Below, piece after piece: positions 9,661 through 18,037 of a DNA stretch of 64,000 nucleotides (positions within the stretch are counted from its first letter, which is position 1; each line of letters begins with the position of its first letter). The notes under the pieces were generated by a model. The model searched no databases, was not told the origin of the DNA, and saw only the letters and a program-made list of their open reading frames with translations. Both the position numbers and the translations under genes were made by a program. Source of the stretch: Lacibacter sp. H375 (GTDB lineage: Bacteria; Bacteroidota; Bacteroidia; Chitinophagales; Chitinophagaceae); NCBI RefSeq assembly GCF_037892425.1, contig NZ_JBBKTT010000001.1, positions 1,116,001 through 1,180,000 of the forward strand, given 5' to 3'.

Positions 9661-10098
9661 TTATTTCAACCCACCTTCATGAGCGCCACCGTGAGCCGGT
9701 TCAACTTTCTGTTCATATTTAACCGGATCTTTCGGGCGATATTCATTACGGAGGTTTTTCCATGAATCGCCATCCCACAAAAAGGCAATGATGAACCAGA
9801 TAAACAAAGCCAACGGTACAACAATTGTCATGATCATATTACGGATCTCATCACCAAGGTGCATGAAAATAGAAACGATATAAAATGCTTTTGCCAAAGA
9901 AAGGATAACAATGATCCCTTTGATAGCAATGTCTAATCCTGCACTGAAATCAGTACCGTATAACAAATAACCGAGTGCAAGTTCAACGATGGTAATACCA
10001 GACAGAATCCAGGTTGTTCTCCAGATCCTCTTTTTCGAATCATCACCGGGTGCATCATGTGGTATTGTTACTTCACCGCCAAATGTTTGATGTTCCAT
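9661..10098 (-). CDS. Cytochrome c oxidase subunit IV family protein
   Basis: 145 residues: a soluble N-terminus, three membrane helices (about 27-47, 55-78 and 88-108) with HLGDEIRNMIMTIVVP in the second loop, and a charged tail ending in HGGAHEGGL. This matches the prokaryotic subunit IV (COX4_pro) family, a small accessory subunit of haem-copper oxidases. It follows two subunit III-type genes and closes the main oxidase block before a terminator. Its role is structural; no cofactor ligands are expected. Confidence 0.88.
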   Translation of the reverse strand: MEHQTFGGEVTIPHDAPGDDSKKRIWRTTWILSGITIVELALGYLLYGTDFSAGLDIAIKGIIVILSLAKAFYIVSIFMHLGDEIRNMIMTIVVPLALFIWFIIAFLWDGDSWKNLRNEYRPKDPVKYEQKVEPAHGGAHEGGLK

Positions 10099-10135
10099 AT
10101 ATAAATTATTTCTGAGTAATAGTTATTGAATAGAG

Positions 10136-10807
10136 TTAAACAAGATAGAAGAATAAGAATACGAATACCCACACCAAATCTACAAAGTGCCAGTATAAAC
10201 CAATCTTCTCGATCATGAGATAATGACCTCTTCTTTCAAACACACCACGCCATGCCATGATGGTTACAATTATATTGATCACCACACCGGAAAATACGTG
10301 GAAACCGTGAAAACCCGTAATGGTAAAAAAGAAGTTAGCAAAATTGCTTGAAGCAACAGTACCATCTGCATTCGGGAAAGGATTGCGACCCCACCATGCA
10401 CCTTCGTGGTGCAAGTGATTCCATTCCCATGCCTGGCAACTTAAGAATGCCAATCCACCAACGATAGTCCAGATCATCCATTTAACCACACCTTTCTTAT
10501 TTCCATGATGACCTTCATGTACAGCAAGCACCATTGTAACAGAACTTACAATGAGGATAAATGTCATTAAACTCACAAACACCAATGGCAATCCATTACC
10601 TAAAAACGGGAAGGACTGAAACACAAAGTTTGGATCGGGCCATGAAATACTGGATACACGTACTGTACCGTACGCAATCAAAAATGCGCCGAATGTAAAC
10701 GCATCACTCATTAAGAAATACCACATCATCAACTTGCCATACTCCACATTGAAGGGGCTTTTACCGCCACTCCACCATTTTGTGTTTGCTGCTACTGTTT
10801 GTGCCAT
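10136..10807 (-). CDS. Cytochrome c oxidase subunit III (second of two tandem copies)
   Basis: 223 residues with a subunit III-type membrane layout. It includes a conserved acidic/aromatic stretch (CQAWEWNHLHHEGAWWG), TGFHGFHVFSGVVINI and the C-terminal signature GLYWHFVDLVWVFVFLFFYLV. Subunit III surrounds the catalytic core and helps oxygen supply and stability. The neighbouring upstream gene (10843-11412) has the same C-terminal signature, so two diverged subunit III proteins are encoded in tandem, 35 bases apart. The start at 10807 (MAQTVAANTKWW) gives an ordinary cytosolic N-terminus. Confidence 0.92.
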   Translation of the reverse strand: MAQTVAANTKWWSGGKSPFNVEYGKLMMWYFLMSDAFTFGAFLIAYGTVRVSSISWPDPNFVFQSFPFLGNGLPLVFVSLMTFILIVSSVTMVLAVHEGHHGNKKGVVKWMIWTIVGGLAFLSCQAWEWNHLHHEGAWWGRNPFPNADGTVASSNFANFFFTITGFHGFHVFSGVVINIIVTIMAWRGVFERRGHYLMIEKIGLYWHFVDLVWVFVFLFFYLV

Positions 10808-10842
10808 TTATCTGTTTTTAATTGTTCTCAAAAATTTTACGC

Positions 10843-11412
10843 TCAGGATACCAGTAAGAAAAATGCAAACAGGTAGATCCATAAGAGATCAACAAAATGC
10901 CAATACAAGCCGGCTGTTTCAACAGGCGCCGTACTGTAGAATTTTGTTTTGGTATTGTATGCACGCAAAAATAAAACCACCAGTGCAATGATTCCGCCAA
11001 CAACATGCAAAGCATGCACACCTGTAATAATATAAAAGAACGATCCCGCCACACTGTCCTTAAATGTTATTTTGCTTGCCCACAGTTCAGAAAAACCAAT
11101 GAACTGTGTTGCTACAAATGCTAACCCTAATACTGCAGTTACCGAGATGAGCAAACGGTATCTCGCCATTTCTCTTGAAGCCATTGCTTTTTGAGCAAGA
11201 AAAATACTGATACTGCTTGCAACGATCAATGCAGTTGACAAATAAAAGATCTTCGGCACTTGCACAGCTTCCCAACCTGCCTGGTTACTCTTTACAATGT
11301 ATGCGCTGGTGAAACCGGCAAACATCATTGTAATACTTCCAATGGCAATCCATAAGGTAAACTTATGAGGATGCATTTTTTGTGTTCGTTCGCTACTCAT
11401 AACCTTCTCCAT
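10843..11412 (-). CDS. Cytochrome c oxidase subunit III family protein (first of two tandem copies)
   Basis: 189 residues and about five membrane spans. It has the ITGVHALHVVGGIIALVV motif and the closing AGLYWHFVDLLWIYLFAFFLLVS, which parallels the next gene's TGFHGFHVFSGVV and GLYWHFVDLVWVF. It is shorter than its partner and lacks that partner's Trp/His-rich loop. Two subunit III homologs per oxidase operon are common in Bacteroidota; whether both sit in one complex cannot be read from sequence. An in-frame ATG at 11400 (MSSERTQ) is an alternative start. Confidence 0.88.
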   Translation of the reverse strand: MEKVMSSERTQKMHPHKFTLWIAIGSITMMFAGFTSAYIVKSNQAGWEAVQVPKIFYLSTALIVASSISIFLAQKAMASREMARYRLLISVTAVLGLAFVATQFIGFSELWASKITFKDSVAGSFFYIITGVHALHVVGGIIALVVLFLRAYNTKTKFYSTAPVETAGLYWHFVDLLWIYLFAFFLLVS

Positions 11413-11461
11413 CTTTCAAACGCTTTTTATCATTACTGCCGAAGCAGTTTCTTTTCAGTTA

Positions 11462-12379
11462 TTACTGTCCAAGTTTATCAGCAAGTAATGCGAGCAATAC
11501 AATTGGTAAATAAATGTAACTGCTGAACATTACTCTTCTTGCACTCTTTACATCCATGTTGAAATACAATCTTACACATTGGATAACCATAAACAGGTTA
11601 GCGCCAACGAGTATCCACATGCTAAAAATACCACTCATGTTAAAGAAAAACGGTAACATGCCCACAGGTATCATCAACAAAGAGTAAATCACTGTTTGAA
11701 TGGCTGTAAATTTAGTTGGCCCTTGTTGCGAAGGCAGCAATTTGAATCCTGCTTTGCTGTAATCTGTATGTGCAACCCATGCTATAGCCCAGAAGTGAGG
11801 AAACTGCCAAAGGAACTGGATAGCGAATAATATCCAACCGCCAGTCCATGAAAAGTTCTCAGCATCATAAGCTGCTGCCCAGCCAATAAGACAGGGCAAA
11901 GCGCCTGGTATTGCACCAACAAGTACAGCAATAGAATTTACTTTCTTCAACGGTGTGTAAACAAACCCGTAAATAAATAAACTCAGCAATGCTAAACCCG
12001 CAGCATACCAACTGAAATACAACCACAAAATCAAAGAACCAACTATTGCAGCAATAAAAGCAAACGCTGTTGCTTCCTGCACACTCATTCTTCCACTTGC
12101 AACAGGCCTGTTACCTGTTCGCTTCATTACTGCATCTGTATCTTTTTCCGCTATTTGATTGATGGCATTGGCACTACCTGTTACCAACATACCACCTAAC
12201 AATAACAGCAGAATACTTGCAAAATCATATTCCACTACATTGGGTGCAAGCATGTATGCGATCACACTACTGAACACCACTGTAAAACTGAGCGTAAACT
12301 TGATGAGCTGTTTGTAATCATCGATCTTGCCCATCACTCCCGACTTCACCTGTTTCTTATCTTCCGGTTGACTACTCAA
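11462..12379 (-). CDS. ctaB: Protohaem IX farnesyltransferase (haem O synthase)
   Basis: 305 residues and about eight membrane helices of the UbiA prenyltransferase fold. The farnesyl-diphosphate/Mg site is clear: NAINQIAEKDTDAVMKRTGN followed by RPVASGRM. The cytosolic loop YTPLKKVN and the HTDYSKAGFKLLP stretch are also typical. It makes haem O from haem B, the precursor of the haem A that the oxidase subunit I next door needs. No haem A synthase (CtaA) is visible in the window, so that step is encoded elsewhere. It is co-directional, 36 bases after subunit I. Confidence 0.95.
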   Translation of the reverse strand: MSSQPEDKKQVKSGVMGKIDDYKQLIKFTLSFTVVFSSVIAYMLAPNVVEYDFASILLLLLGGMLVTGSANAINQIAEKDTDAVMKRTGNRPVASGRMSVQEATAFAFIAAIVGSLILWLYFSWYAAGLALLSLFIYGFVYTPLKKVNSIAVLVGAIPGALPCLIGWAAAYDAENFSWTGGWILFAIQFLWQFPHFWAIAWVAHTDYSKAGFKLLPSQQGPTKFTAIQTVIYSLLMIPVGMLPFFFNMSGIFSMWILVGANLFMVIQCVRLYFNMDVKSARRVMFSSYIYLPIVLLALLADKLGQ

Positions 12380-12415
12380 TTTGTTTTATCATAATGACAC
12401 ATTTGTGTCTGTCAA

Positions 12416-14230
12416 TTAATGCTTGCTTTCATCGGCGCTAACCGGTGTGGTTTGCGGGATGAAATCTTTCCCATCCTTACCATAGTCGTATGCCCAACGG
12501 TGTACTTCAGGGATTTCACCAGCCCAGTTACCATGGCCCGGATTGATTGGTGTGGTCCACTCTAATGTATTTGCACCCCAAGGATTTTGTGTTGTTACTT
12601 TTCTTCCTTTCCAGATGCTGTAGAAGAAGTTAAAGATGAACAGTATTTGCACAAGGAATACAATGATGGCAACGATACTGATGAATTTATTCAACCCATC
12701 ATAATGCTTGAATGATTCCCAAATATCGAACTTATAGTAACGGCGTGGCACACCCGCCAAACCTTGATAGTGCATTGGCCAGAAGATGAGGTATGCGCCG
12801 ATCATTGTTACCCAGAAGTGAATATAGCCGAGTGTGTTGTTGAGATAACGGCCATACATTTTAGGATACCAATGATAGATACCTGCAAACATTCCGAACA
12901 TACTTGCCACACCCATTACAATATGGAAGTGAGCAATTACGAAATACGTATCATGCAGGTGAATATCCAATGCTGAGTTACCAAGGAATATACCTGTTAA
13001 ACCACCTGAAATAAATAAGCTCACAAAACCCAATGCAAAAAGCATAGCTGGTGTGAAGCGGATATTACCTCTCCAGATAGTCGTTAACCAGTTAAACACT
13101 TTGATGGCGCTTGGTACCGCAATCAATAACGTTAACAACACGAAGAACGCACCGAGGAACGGGTTCAAACCCGTTACAAACATATGGTGAGCCCAAACGA
13201 GGAACGCAAGGATTGTGATGGCGAACAACGAACCAATCATCGCCATGTAACCAAAGATTGGTTTACGGCTGTTCACTGATAAAATTTCTGATGCCATACC
13301 CATCGCCGGTAAAAGGATGATGTATACTTCTGGGTGACCTAAGAACCAGAACAAGTGTTGATAGAGAATTGCACTACCACCTTCATTCGGTAAGGCTTGT
13401 CCATTTATATAGATATCACTTAAATAGAAACTTGTTCCAAAGTGACGATCAAAGATCAATAAGATAAAACCAGAGAACAATACAGGGAATGATAATACAC
13501 CCAATACTGCGGTAAAGAAGAATGCCCAGATAGTAAGTGGCAACCTTGTCATGCTCATACCTTTTGTACGCATGTTCAACACAGTTGCGATATAGTTCAA
13601 ACCACCGAGTAATGATGATACCACGAACAATGCCATCGACACAAGCCATAGATCCATCCCCACTTTTGAACCGGGTGATGCTTCACCCAATGCACTCAAT
13701 GGAGGATAAGCAGTCCAACCACCACTGAAAGGTCCAGTTTGTACAAACAAAGAAGACAACATGATGATACTGGCAGTAAAGAAGAACCAGTATGAAAGCA
13801 TATTTAAGAATGGTGATGCCATGTCTCTTGCACCAACCTGTAAAGGAATAAGGAAGTTAGAGAACGTACCACTCAAACCGGCAGTTAATACAAAGAACAC
13901 CAACACCGTTCCGTGCATGGTAACTAATGCATAGTATGCTTCTGCCTGTAGTTGACCACCTTTTGCCCATTCGCCGAGGAGTGTTTCCATCCAGGGGAAT
14001 TTTGCGTCAGGGTAGCCAAGTTGTAAACGGAAAATAACCGAGAACAAACCACCCAGCAAAGCCCAGAACATACCGGTGATCAAAAACTGTTTTGCAATTG
14101 TTTTATGATCCTGGCTGAATACATACTTCGTCAAAAACGTTTCATGGTGATGACCATGATGCACTTCATCATGCGTTTCATGCGGAACGCTTACTACTGA
14201 AGTGTGTACGTGTGATGTCTCGTTACTCAT
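12416..14230 (-). CDS. ctaD: Cytochrome c oxidase subunit I, aa3-type, A-family
   Basis: 604 residues and 12 expected membrane helices. All cofactor ligands are present: His106 (MHGTVLVFF, haem a), His299 with Glu301 and Tyr303 (GHPEVYI: CuB ligand, proton-channel Glu and cross-linked Tyr), His348-His349 (WAHHMFVTG, CuB), and His434/His436 (DTYFVIAHFHIVMG, haems a3 and a). The D-channel entry (VGARDMASPFLNMLSYW) is also kept, so this looks like a proton-pumping A1-type enzyme. The N-terminus is unusually His-rich (residues 8-29) and may bind metal. It reduces oxygen to water using electrons from subunit II. It lies between subunit II and haem O synthase. Confidence 0.97.
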   Translation of the reverse strand: MSNETSHVHTSVVSVPHETHDEVHHGHHHETFLTKYVFSQDHKTIAKQFLITGMFWALLGGLFSVIFRLQLGYPDAKFPWMETLLGEWAKGGQLQAEAYYALVTMHGTVLVFFVLTAGLSGTFSNFLIPLQVGARDMASPFLNMLSYWFFFTASIIMLSSLFVQTGPFSGGWTAYPPLSALGEASPGSKVGMDLWLVSMALFVVSSLLGGLNYIATVLNMRTKGMSMTRLPLTIWAFFFTAVLGVLSFPVLFSGFILLIFDRHFGTSFYLSDIYINGQALPNEGGSAILYQHLFWFLGHPEVYIILLPAMGMASEILSVNSRKPIFGYMAMIGSLFAITILAFLVWAHHMFVTGLNPFLGAFFVLLTLLIAVPSAIKVFNWLTTIWRGNIRFTPAMLFALGFVSLFISGGLTGIFLGNSALDIHLHDTYFVIAHFHIVMGVASMFGMFAGIYHWYPKMYGRYLNNTLGYIHFWVTMIGAYLIFWPMHYQGLAGVPRRYYKFDIWESFKHYDGLNKFISIVAIIVFLVQILFIFNFFYSIWKGRKVTTQNPWGANTLEWTTPINPGHGNWAGEIPEVHRWAYDYGKDGKDFIPQTTPVSADESKH

Positions 14231-14265
14231 AATCTCTTTTTTATTCAGTTCTATTGACTATACAA

Positions 14266-15369
14266 TTATTTATTCATTGCTACAGTGGTCTTAACTGCAG
14301 CGGGTACAGCTACTGTAGAATCAGCAGCAGGCTTAACAACCGCCGGATCTTTGTCCGGAAAAGCCGCATAATAATTTGGCTTTTGCTTCGCCATCCAGAT
14401 ATCAAATTCTTCCTGTGTAACTACTTCAATAATACCTTTCATAGAGTAGTGCCCGTTACCACACATCTGATCGCAGGAAATTTCAAAAGCAAAATTCTGA
14501 TTGCCTGTGCGCTCTCTCATTTCTTTGGTAGTGTATTTTGGTGTAAACCAAAGTGTGGTTGGAATACCCGGTACAGCATCCATCTTTAAACGGAAATGAT
14601 TCAAACCAACATCGTGAATTACATCACGGCTGCCTATGATCAATTTCACCGGGCGGCCTTTTACGATGTACATGGTTTGTGTGGTTACCACATCATCAAA
14701 GTTTGTAGGATCAGCTTTCAGTTTAAGATCAGCATTGTCTTCCCAGATCTGTCCGAACGGATTACTGTTTTCATCACTGATCACTTTAAAATATGTTTTA
14801 CCGAATTGTTTGTCTTTACCCGGGTAGCGCATCATCCAGCCAAATTGCTTACCAACAATTTCTACTTCCAATGCACCCTTAGGAGCATCAGATGTAATGC
14901 GGAACCAGAAACGCAAACCAAACACAACCAACACTGTTAAGAAGATAGCCGGTACAACTGTCCAGATCAATTCCAACTTATTATTATGCGGGAAGAAGAA
15001 TGCTTTACGGCCTTCTTTCTCCTGGTATTTCCATGCGAAGTAGAACAACAGGAATTGTGTTATCACGAATACCAATCCGGTAACTGCAGTTGTGATCATG
15101 AACATCTCATCGATCTTTTCACCTTCAACTGATGCAGAACCCTGTGGGAACAATGTTGTTTTATACAACAATTTATTGCAGTAGTATACACCAATGAAAC
15201 CTACAATCATAAAACCAAGCAGCATAAAGCCGTTGATACGGTTGTTTTGTTTGCGTGAAGTTTCTTCACCTTTTAGTACACTCACATACTCGCTGGCCTT
15301 CGCAATCTGGAAGATAACAATGAACACCAGGAGGGCGGCTGCAATGATCAGATATGTTGTAGTAGTCAT
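14266..15369 (-). CDS. ctaC: Cytochrome c oxidase subunit II (CuA subunit) with extra N-terminal membrane helices
   Basis: 367 residues. The CuA ligands are visible: His252 (VIHDVGLNHF) and CDQMCGNGHYSM, giving Cys299, Cys303, His307 and Met310. There are four predicted membrane spans (about 5-23, 47-65, 90-112 and 132-155) where the classical subunit has two, so the first pair is an N-terminal addition. No cytochrome c domain is fused to the C-terminus; the protein ends in an Ala/Pro/Val-rich tail. It takes electrons from the cytochrome domains of the neighbouring Alternative Complex III and passes them to subunit I. Confidence 0.95.
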   Translation of the reverse strand: MTTTTYLIIAAALLVFIVIFQIAKASEYVSVLKGEETSRKQNNRINGFMLLGFMIVGFIGVYYCNKLLYKTTLFPQGSASVEGEKIDEMFMITTAVTGLVFVITQFLLFYFAWKYQEKEGRKAFFFPHNNKLELIWTVVPAIFLTVLVVFGLRFWFRITSDAPKGALEVEIVGKQFGWMMRYPGKDKQFGKTYFKVISDENSNPFGQIWEDNADLKLKADPTNFDDVVTTQTMYIVKGRPVKLIIGSRDVIHDVGLNHFRLKMDAVPGIPTTLWFTPKYTTKEMRERTGNQNFAFEISCDQMCGNGHYSMKGIIEVVTQEEFDIWMAKQKPNYYAAFPDKDPAVVKPAADSTVAVPAAVKTTVAMNK

Positions 15370-15421
15370 AGCTTGCGCAAATTATTTATAGTTCGTCAAT
15401 TCTTTTTTCTTTGTTCAATCA

Positions 15422-16699
15422 TCAGGTATGGTGAATAATACTTTCTTTCACCAACGGATGATTCTTCGGTAATAACGGTGCTTTTGTTAAATGTTTTGCC
15501 GTGAGGTAAATCACTAACCCAAGGAACCCTGCACTCACACCCAAACTGTACACAAAATGACTGATTGGGTTTGAATCTTTACCTAATTCTTTCAACGGAC
15601 CAGGTGTAACCATTTGGTAGAAATCTAACCAGTGACCGAAGATGATGATCACTGACATTAATGTTACTACTGTATAGTTACGTTTTGAACCACGACGCAT
15701 CAGAATGAGCAATGGTGCAAGGAAGTTGATGATCAGATTAAGCAAGAACATTGCTCTGAACGGACCATCGCCTTTACCGCCAAAACCTAAACGGTCAATA
15801 AAGTATTCAGTTTCTTCAGGTTGGTTACTGTACCAGATCAACATGAACTGTGAGAACCACAGATAAGTCCAGAAGATAGAGAATGCAAACATGAACTTAC
15901 CAATATCGTGGATATGCTCTTCGTTCACAAATTCGAGGTAACCGTGATTTTTCAGGTACACCACAAACAACATCATCAATGATAAACCTGCAACCCATGA
16001 GCTTGCAAAGGTGTACCAGCTGTACATGGTGCTGTACCAATGCGCATCAATACTCATCAACCACATCCATGGCAATGTACTCAATACAGTTAAGCCATAA
16101 GTAACTAGAAATGCAGCGGCAATTTTTAACGACTTCCAATAGAAAGAACGATCACCTTGCCCTGCAAGATCTTCAGCCAATGAATTTTTACGGAACCAGT
16201 TGCGGAACCAGATCCACAGACCAACTGCTGCAACTGACAACACTGTATAAAAAACAGGATTTAAGAATCCGCTTTTCGCTTTTAATTTTTCATCGAGATG
16301 TGCAGAATCTTTCCAATGATAGATATGATGATCATCAGAGATCCAAACATAAGCCAACAGAATAACGAGTGTAATTGGGCCTAACACATTCAAACCACCC
16401 GAGATAGCTTCAGGTACACGACGGAATACCAATGGAAAACCTGCCTGTGCAAGTGTGGTAGCAGCTACAAAGAAGAAGCTCGCTGCCACTACCAATAACC
16501 AATAGATACTGTTTTGCATTAATGCCATCCAGAATTTGGTTGCACCATATGCTTCAGCTCCATGTTCTTCACCATGACCACCGGAGAATGGATGCAGAAA
16601 TATAATGCCCAGTATGAGTGTTAACACACCCACACCCATCAATGCATAGCTCCATTTTTTTAATCCGCCCGGTATTTCAAATTGTTCTTTCAGTGCCAT
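15422..16699 (-). CDS. actF: Alternative Complex III subunit ActF (quinol:cytochrome c oxidoreductase membrane subunit)
   Basis: 425 residues and about ten membrane helices, beginning with a short cytosolic segment MALKEQFEIPGGLKKWSYAL. ActF is a NrfD-like membrane subunit related to ActC and packs beside it. The stretch FAFSIFWTYLWFSQFMLIWYSNQPEETEYF is typical. The complex oxidises menaquinol and hands electrons to cytochrome c or directly to the oxidase. It closes the Act block and is followed after 52 bases by oxidase subunit II, consistent with a physical supercomplex. Confidence 0.93.
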   Translation of the reverse strand: MALKEQFEIPGGLKKWSYALMGVGVLTLILGIIFLHPFSGGHGEEHGAEAYGATKFWMALMQNSIYWLLVVAASFFFVAATTLAQAGFPLVFRRVPEAISGGLNVLGPITLVILLAYVWISDDHHIYHWKDSAHLDEKLKAKSGFLNPVFYTVLSVAAVGLWIWFRNWFRKNSLAEDLAGQGDRSFYWKSLKIAAAFLVTYGLTVLSTLPWMWLMSIDAHWYSTMYSWYTFASSWVAGLSLMMLFVVYLKNHGYLEFVNEEHIHDIGKFMFAFSIFWTYLWFSQFMLIWYSNQPEETEYFIDRLGFGGKGDGPFRAMFLLNLIINFLAPLLILMRRGSKRNYTVVTLMSVIIIFGHWLDFYQMVTPGPLKELGKDSNPISHFVYSLGVSAGFLGLVIYLTAKHLTKAPLLPKNHPLVKESIIHHT

Positions 16700-16737
16700 T
16701 GAACTTCGTTTATAGTTGAATGTTAGTTTGGTAATTC

Positions 16738-17403
16738 TTATTTCGACGCCTTGGTTGTATCTGCAACAGGAGCAGCAGTTGTTGTATCTGCAGCAGGAGC
16801 TGAGATAGTTGCACCGCCCGGTTGCATTTGTTTAATGTAGCGAATGATCATCCAGCGTTGTTTTGTGCTAAGCTGAGATGCATAACTACCCATCAGGTTT
16901 TTACCATAGGTTACTGAATACATCATCTGACCTTCCGGCATGTTTTCATACTTCGCATCACCAACCAATGTAGCAGGTTTTGCAGGATATGGACCATCAC
17001 CACCTTTATACAAAGGACCATTGCCATCTAATTTTTCACCATGACAAATACCACAGTTGATTTTATACAGTCTTGCTGCTTCAATAATCTCTTTATCGTT
17101 CAGCTTTGGTAAGGGGTTTTGTATTTGCTTTGATGCAACATAATTAGCAGTGTCGCCTGCCTTGTCAATTGCCAATGGGAAATAGGCAACATCGCCACGT
17201 TTTACCGTACCTGCAACAGGTGTTGCATCGTAGTAAATGTTAGCATCTTTTAAATGGCTGTGATCAGCATACGTTTCTACTGCACGGCTGTAGGCCATAT
17301 CGGGCATATAGATTCTTCCTGTATCACGGCGTGGGCCGTTGTTGCAGGCTGCTGCCAATACTACTGTAACCAATCCAATTGTAACAATCTGTGTTGAACG
17401 CAT
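16738..17403 (-). CDS. actE: Alternative Complex III subunit ActE, mono-haem cytochrome c lipoprotein
   Basis: 221 residues from the ATG at 17403. This start gives MRSTQIVTIGLVTVVLAAAC, a signal peptide with lipobox LAAAC, so the mature protein should be lipid-anchored in the inner-membrane outer leaflet. A longer frame reaching 17502 would overlap ActD by 89 bases and bury the signal peptide, so it is rejected. One haem site (CGICHGEKLDGNGPLY) and a distal Met in the MPEGQMMYSV region mark a class I cytochrome c. The C-terminus is an Ala/Thr/Asp-rich linker. It relays electrons from ActA toward the oxidase. The gap to ActD is 10 bases. Confidence 0.94.
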   Translation of the reverse strand: MRSTQIVTIGLVTVVLAAACNNGPRRDTGRIYMPDMAYSRAVETYADHSHLKDANIYYDATPVAGTVKRGDVAYFPLAIDKAGDTANYVASKQIQNPLPKLNDKEIIEAARLYKINCGICHGEKLDGNGPLYKGGDGPYPAKPATLVGDAKYENMPEGQMMYSVTYGKNLMGSYASQLSTKQRWMIIRYIKQMQPGGATISAPAADTTTAAPVADTTKASK

Positions 17404-17413
17404 TTCAATATGT

Positions 17414-18004
17414 TTATGCTGTAACGATTTCTTCTTTTTCAAATGCTTTTCTTGTTTTGTCGTAACGACCAAGCCACCAGCCGGTTTCTGCTTCTTTCTC
17501 AAAAATTTCTACTGCACCTGCACTCTGAAAGAACGCTTTTACTTCTTCAATATTTGTTTTTTCAGTGATCTCAATTGGCATTACAAACAGATCATCTGTT
17601 GCACGAAGGTGGAAATGATCTTTCCGTACAAACGGCGCCAGCTGACACAGGTAGCAGAACGTTAACACCATACCTACGGCAGCACACAATACCGTTAATT
17701 CAAACACAATTGGAATGAATGCAGGTAAAGGCAAGTGTGGTTTACCACCAATATTCATTGGCCAGTCTTTGGTGAACACCCAGCTCATAAATGTTAAGGC
17801 AGTTGTTGTACCTGTCATAGCATAAATAAAACCGGCAGTGTGTAAGCTGGTATCACGCAAACCCATTGCATGATCTAAACCATGGATCGGGAAGGGTGTG
17901 TACACATCATGAATCTTGTAACCTGCCTTGCGTGTATTTTTTACCGCAGGGAACAGCGTTTTTTCATCATCAAAACAGCCAACTACGAATTTTTTTACAG
18001 ACAT
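17414..18004 (-). CDS. actD: Alternative Complex III subunit ActD (DUF3341)
   Basis: 196 residues. A cytosolic N-terminal domain (VGCFDDEKTLFPAVKNTRKAGYKIHDVYTPFPIHGLD) is followed by two membrane helices (about 62-82 and 95-120) and a soluble C-terminal domain. This is the DUF3341 layout. ActD is a cofactor-free structural subunit that contacts ActC; it is always found between ActC and ActE, as here. Spacing to ActC is 33 bases, with a short AAAGCT-type direct repeat in the leader. Confidence 0.93.
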   Translation of the reverse strand: MSVKKFVVGCFDDEKTLFPAVKNTRKAGYKIHDVYTPFPIHGLDHAMGLRDTSLHTAGFIYAMTGTTTALTFMSWVFTKDWPMNIGGKPHLPLPAFIPIVFELTVLCAAVGMVLTFCYLCQLAPFVRKDHFHLRATDDLFVMPIEITEKTNIEEVKAFFQSAGAVEIFEKEAETGWWLGRYDKTRKAFEKEEIVTA

Positions 18005-18008
18005 ATTT

Positions 18009-18025
18009 TTTAGCTTTTAGCTTTC
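18009..18025 (-). repeat. Short purine-rich direct repeat in the actD leader
   Basis: Minus strand reads GAAAGCTAAAAGCTAAAA just ahead of the ActD ATG: two seven-base AAAGCTA steps. A similar run precedes ActC. It may simply be the A-rich translation-initiation region usual in this phylum, or slippage-derived. Confidence 0.4.
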
Positions 18026-18037
18026 CGTTTTATTCAA

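Noticed and set aside
16738-17502. Longer ActE with a lysine-rich N-terminus
   Set aside because: It would overlap ActD by 89 bases and bury the lipoprotein signal; the ATG at 17403 fits much better.
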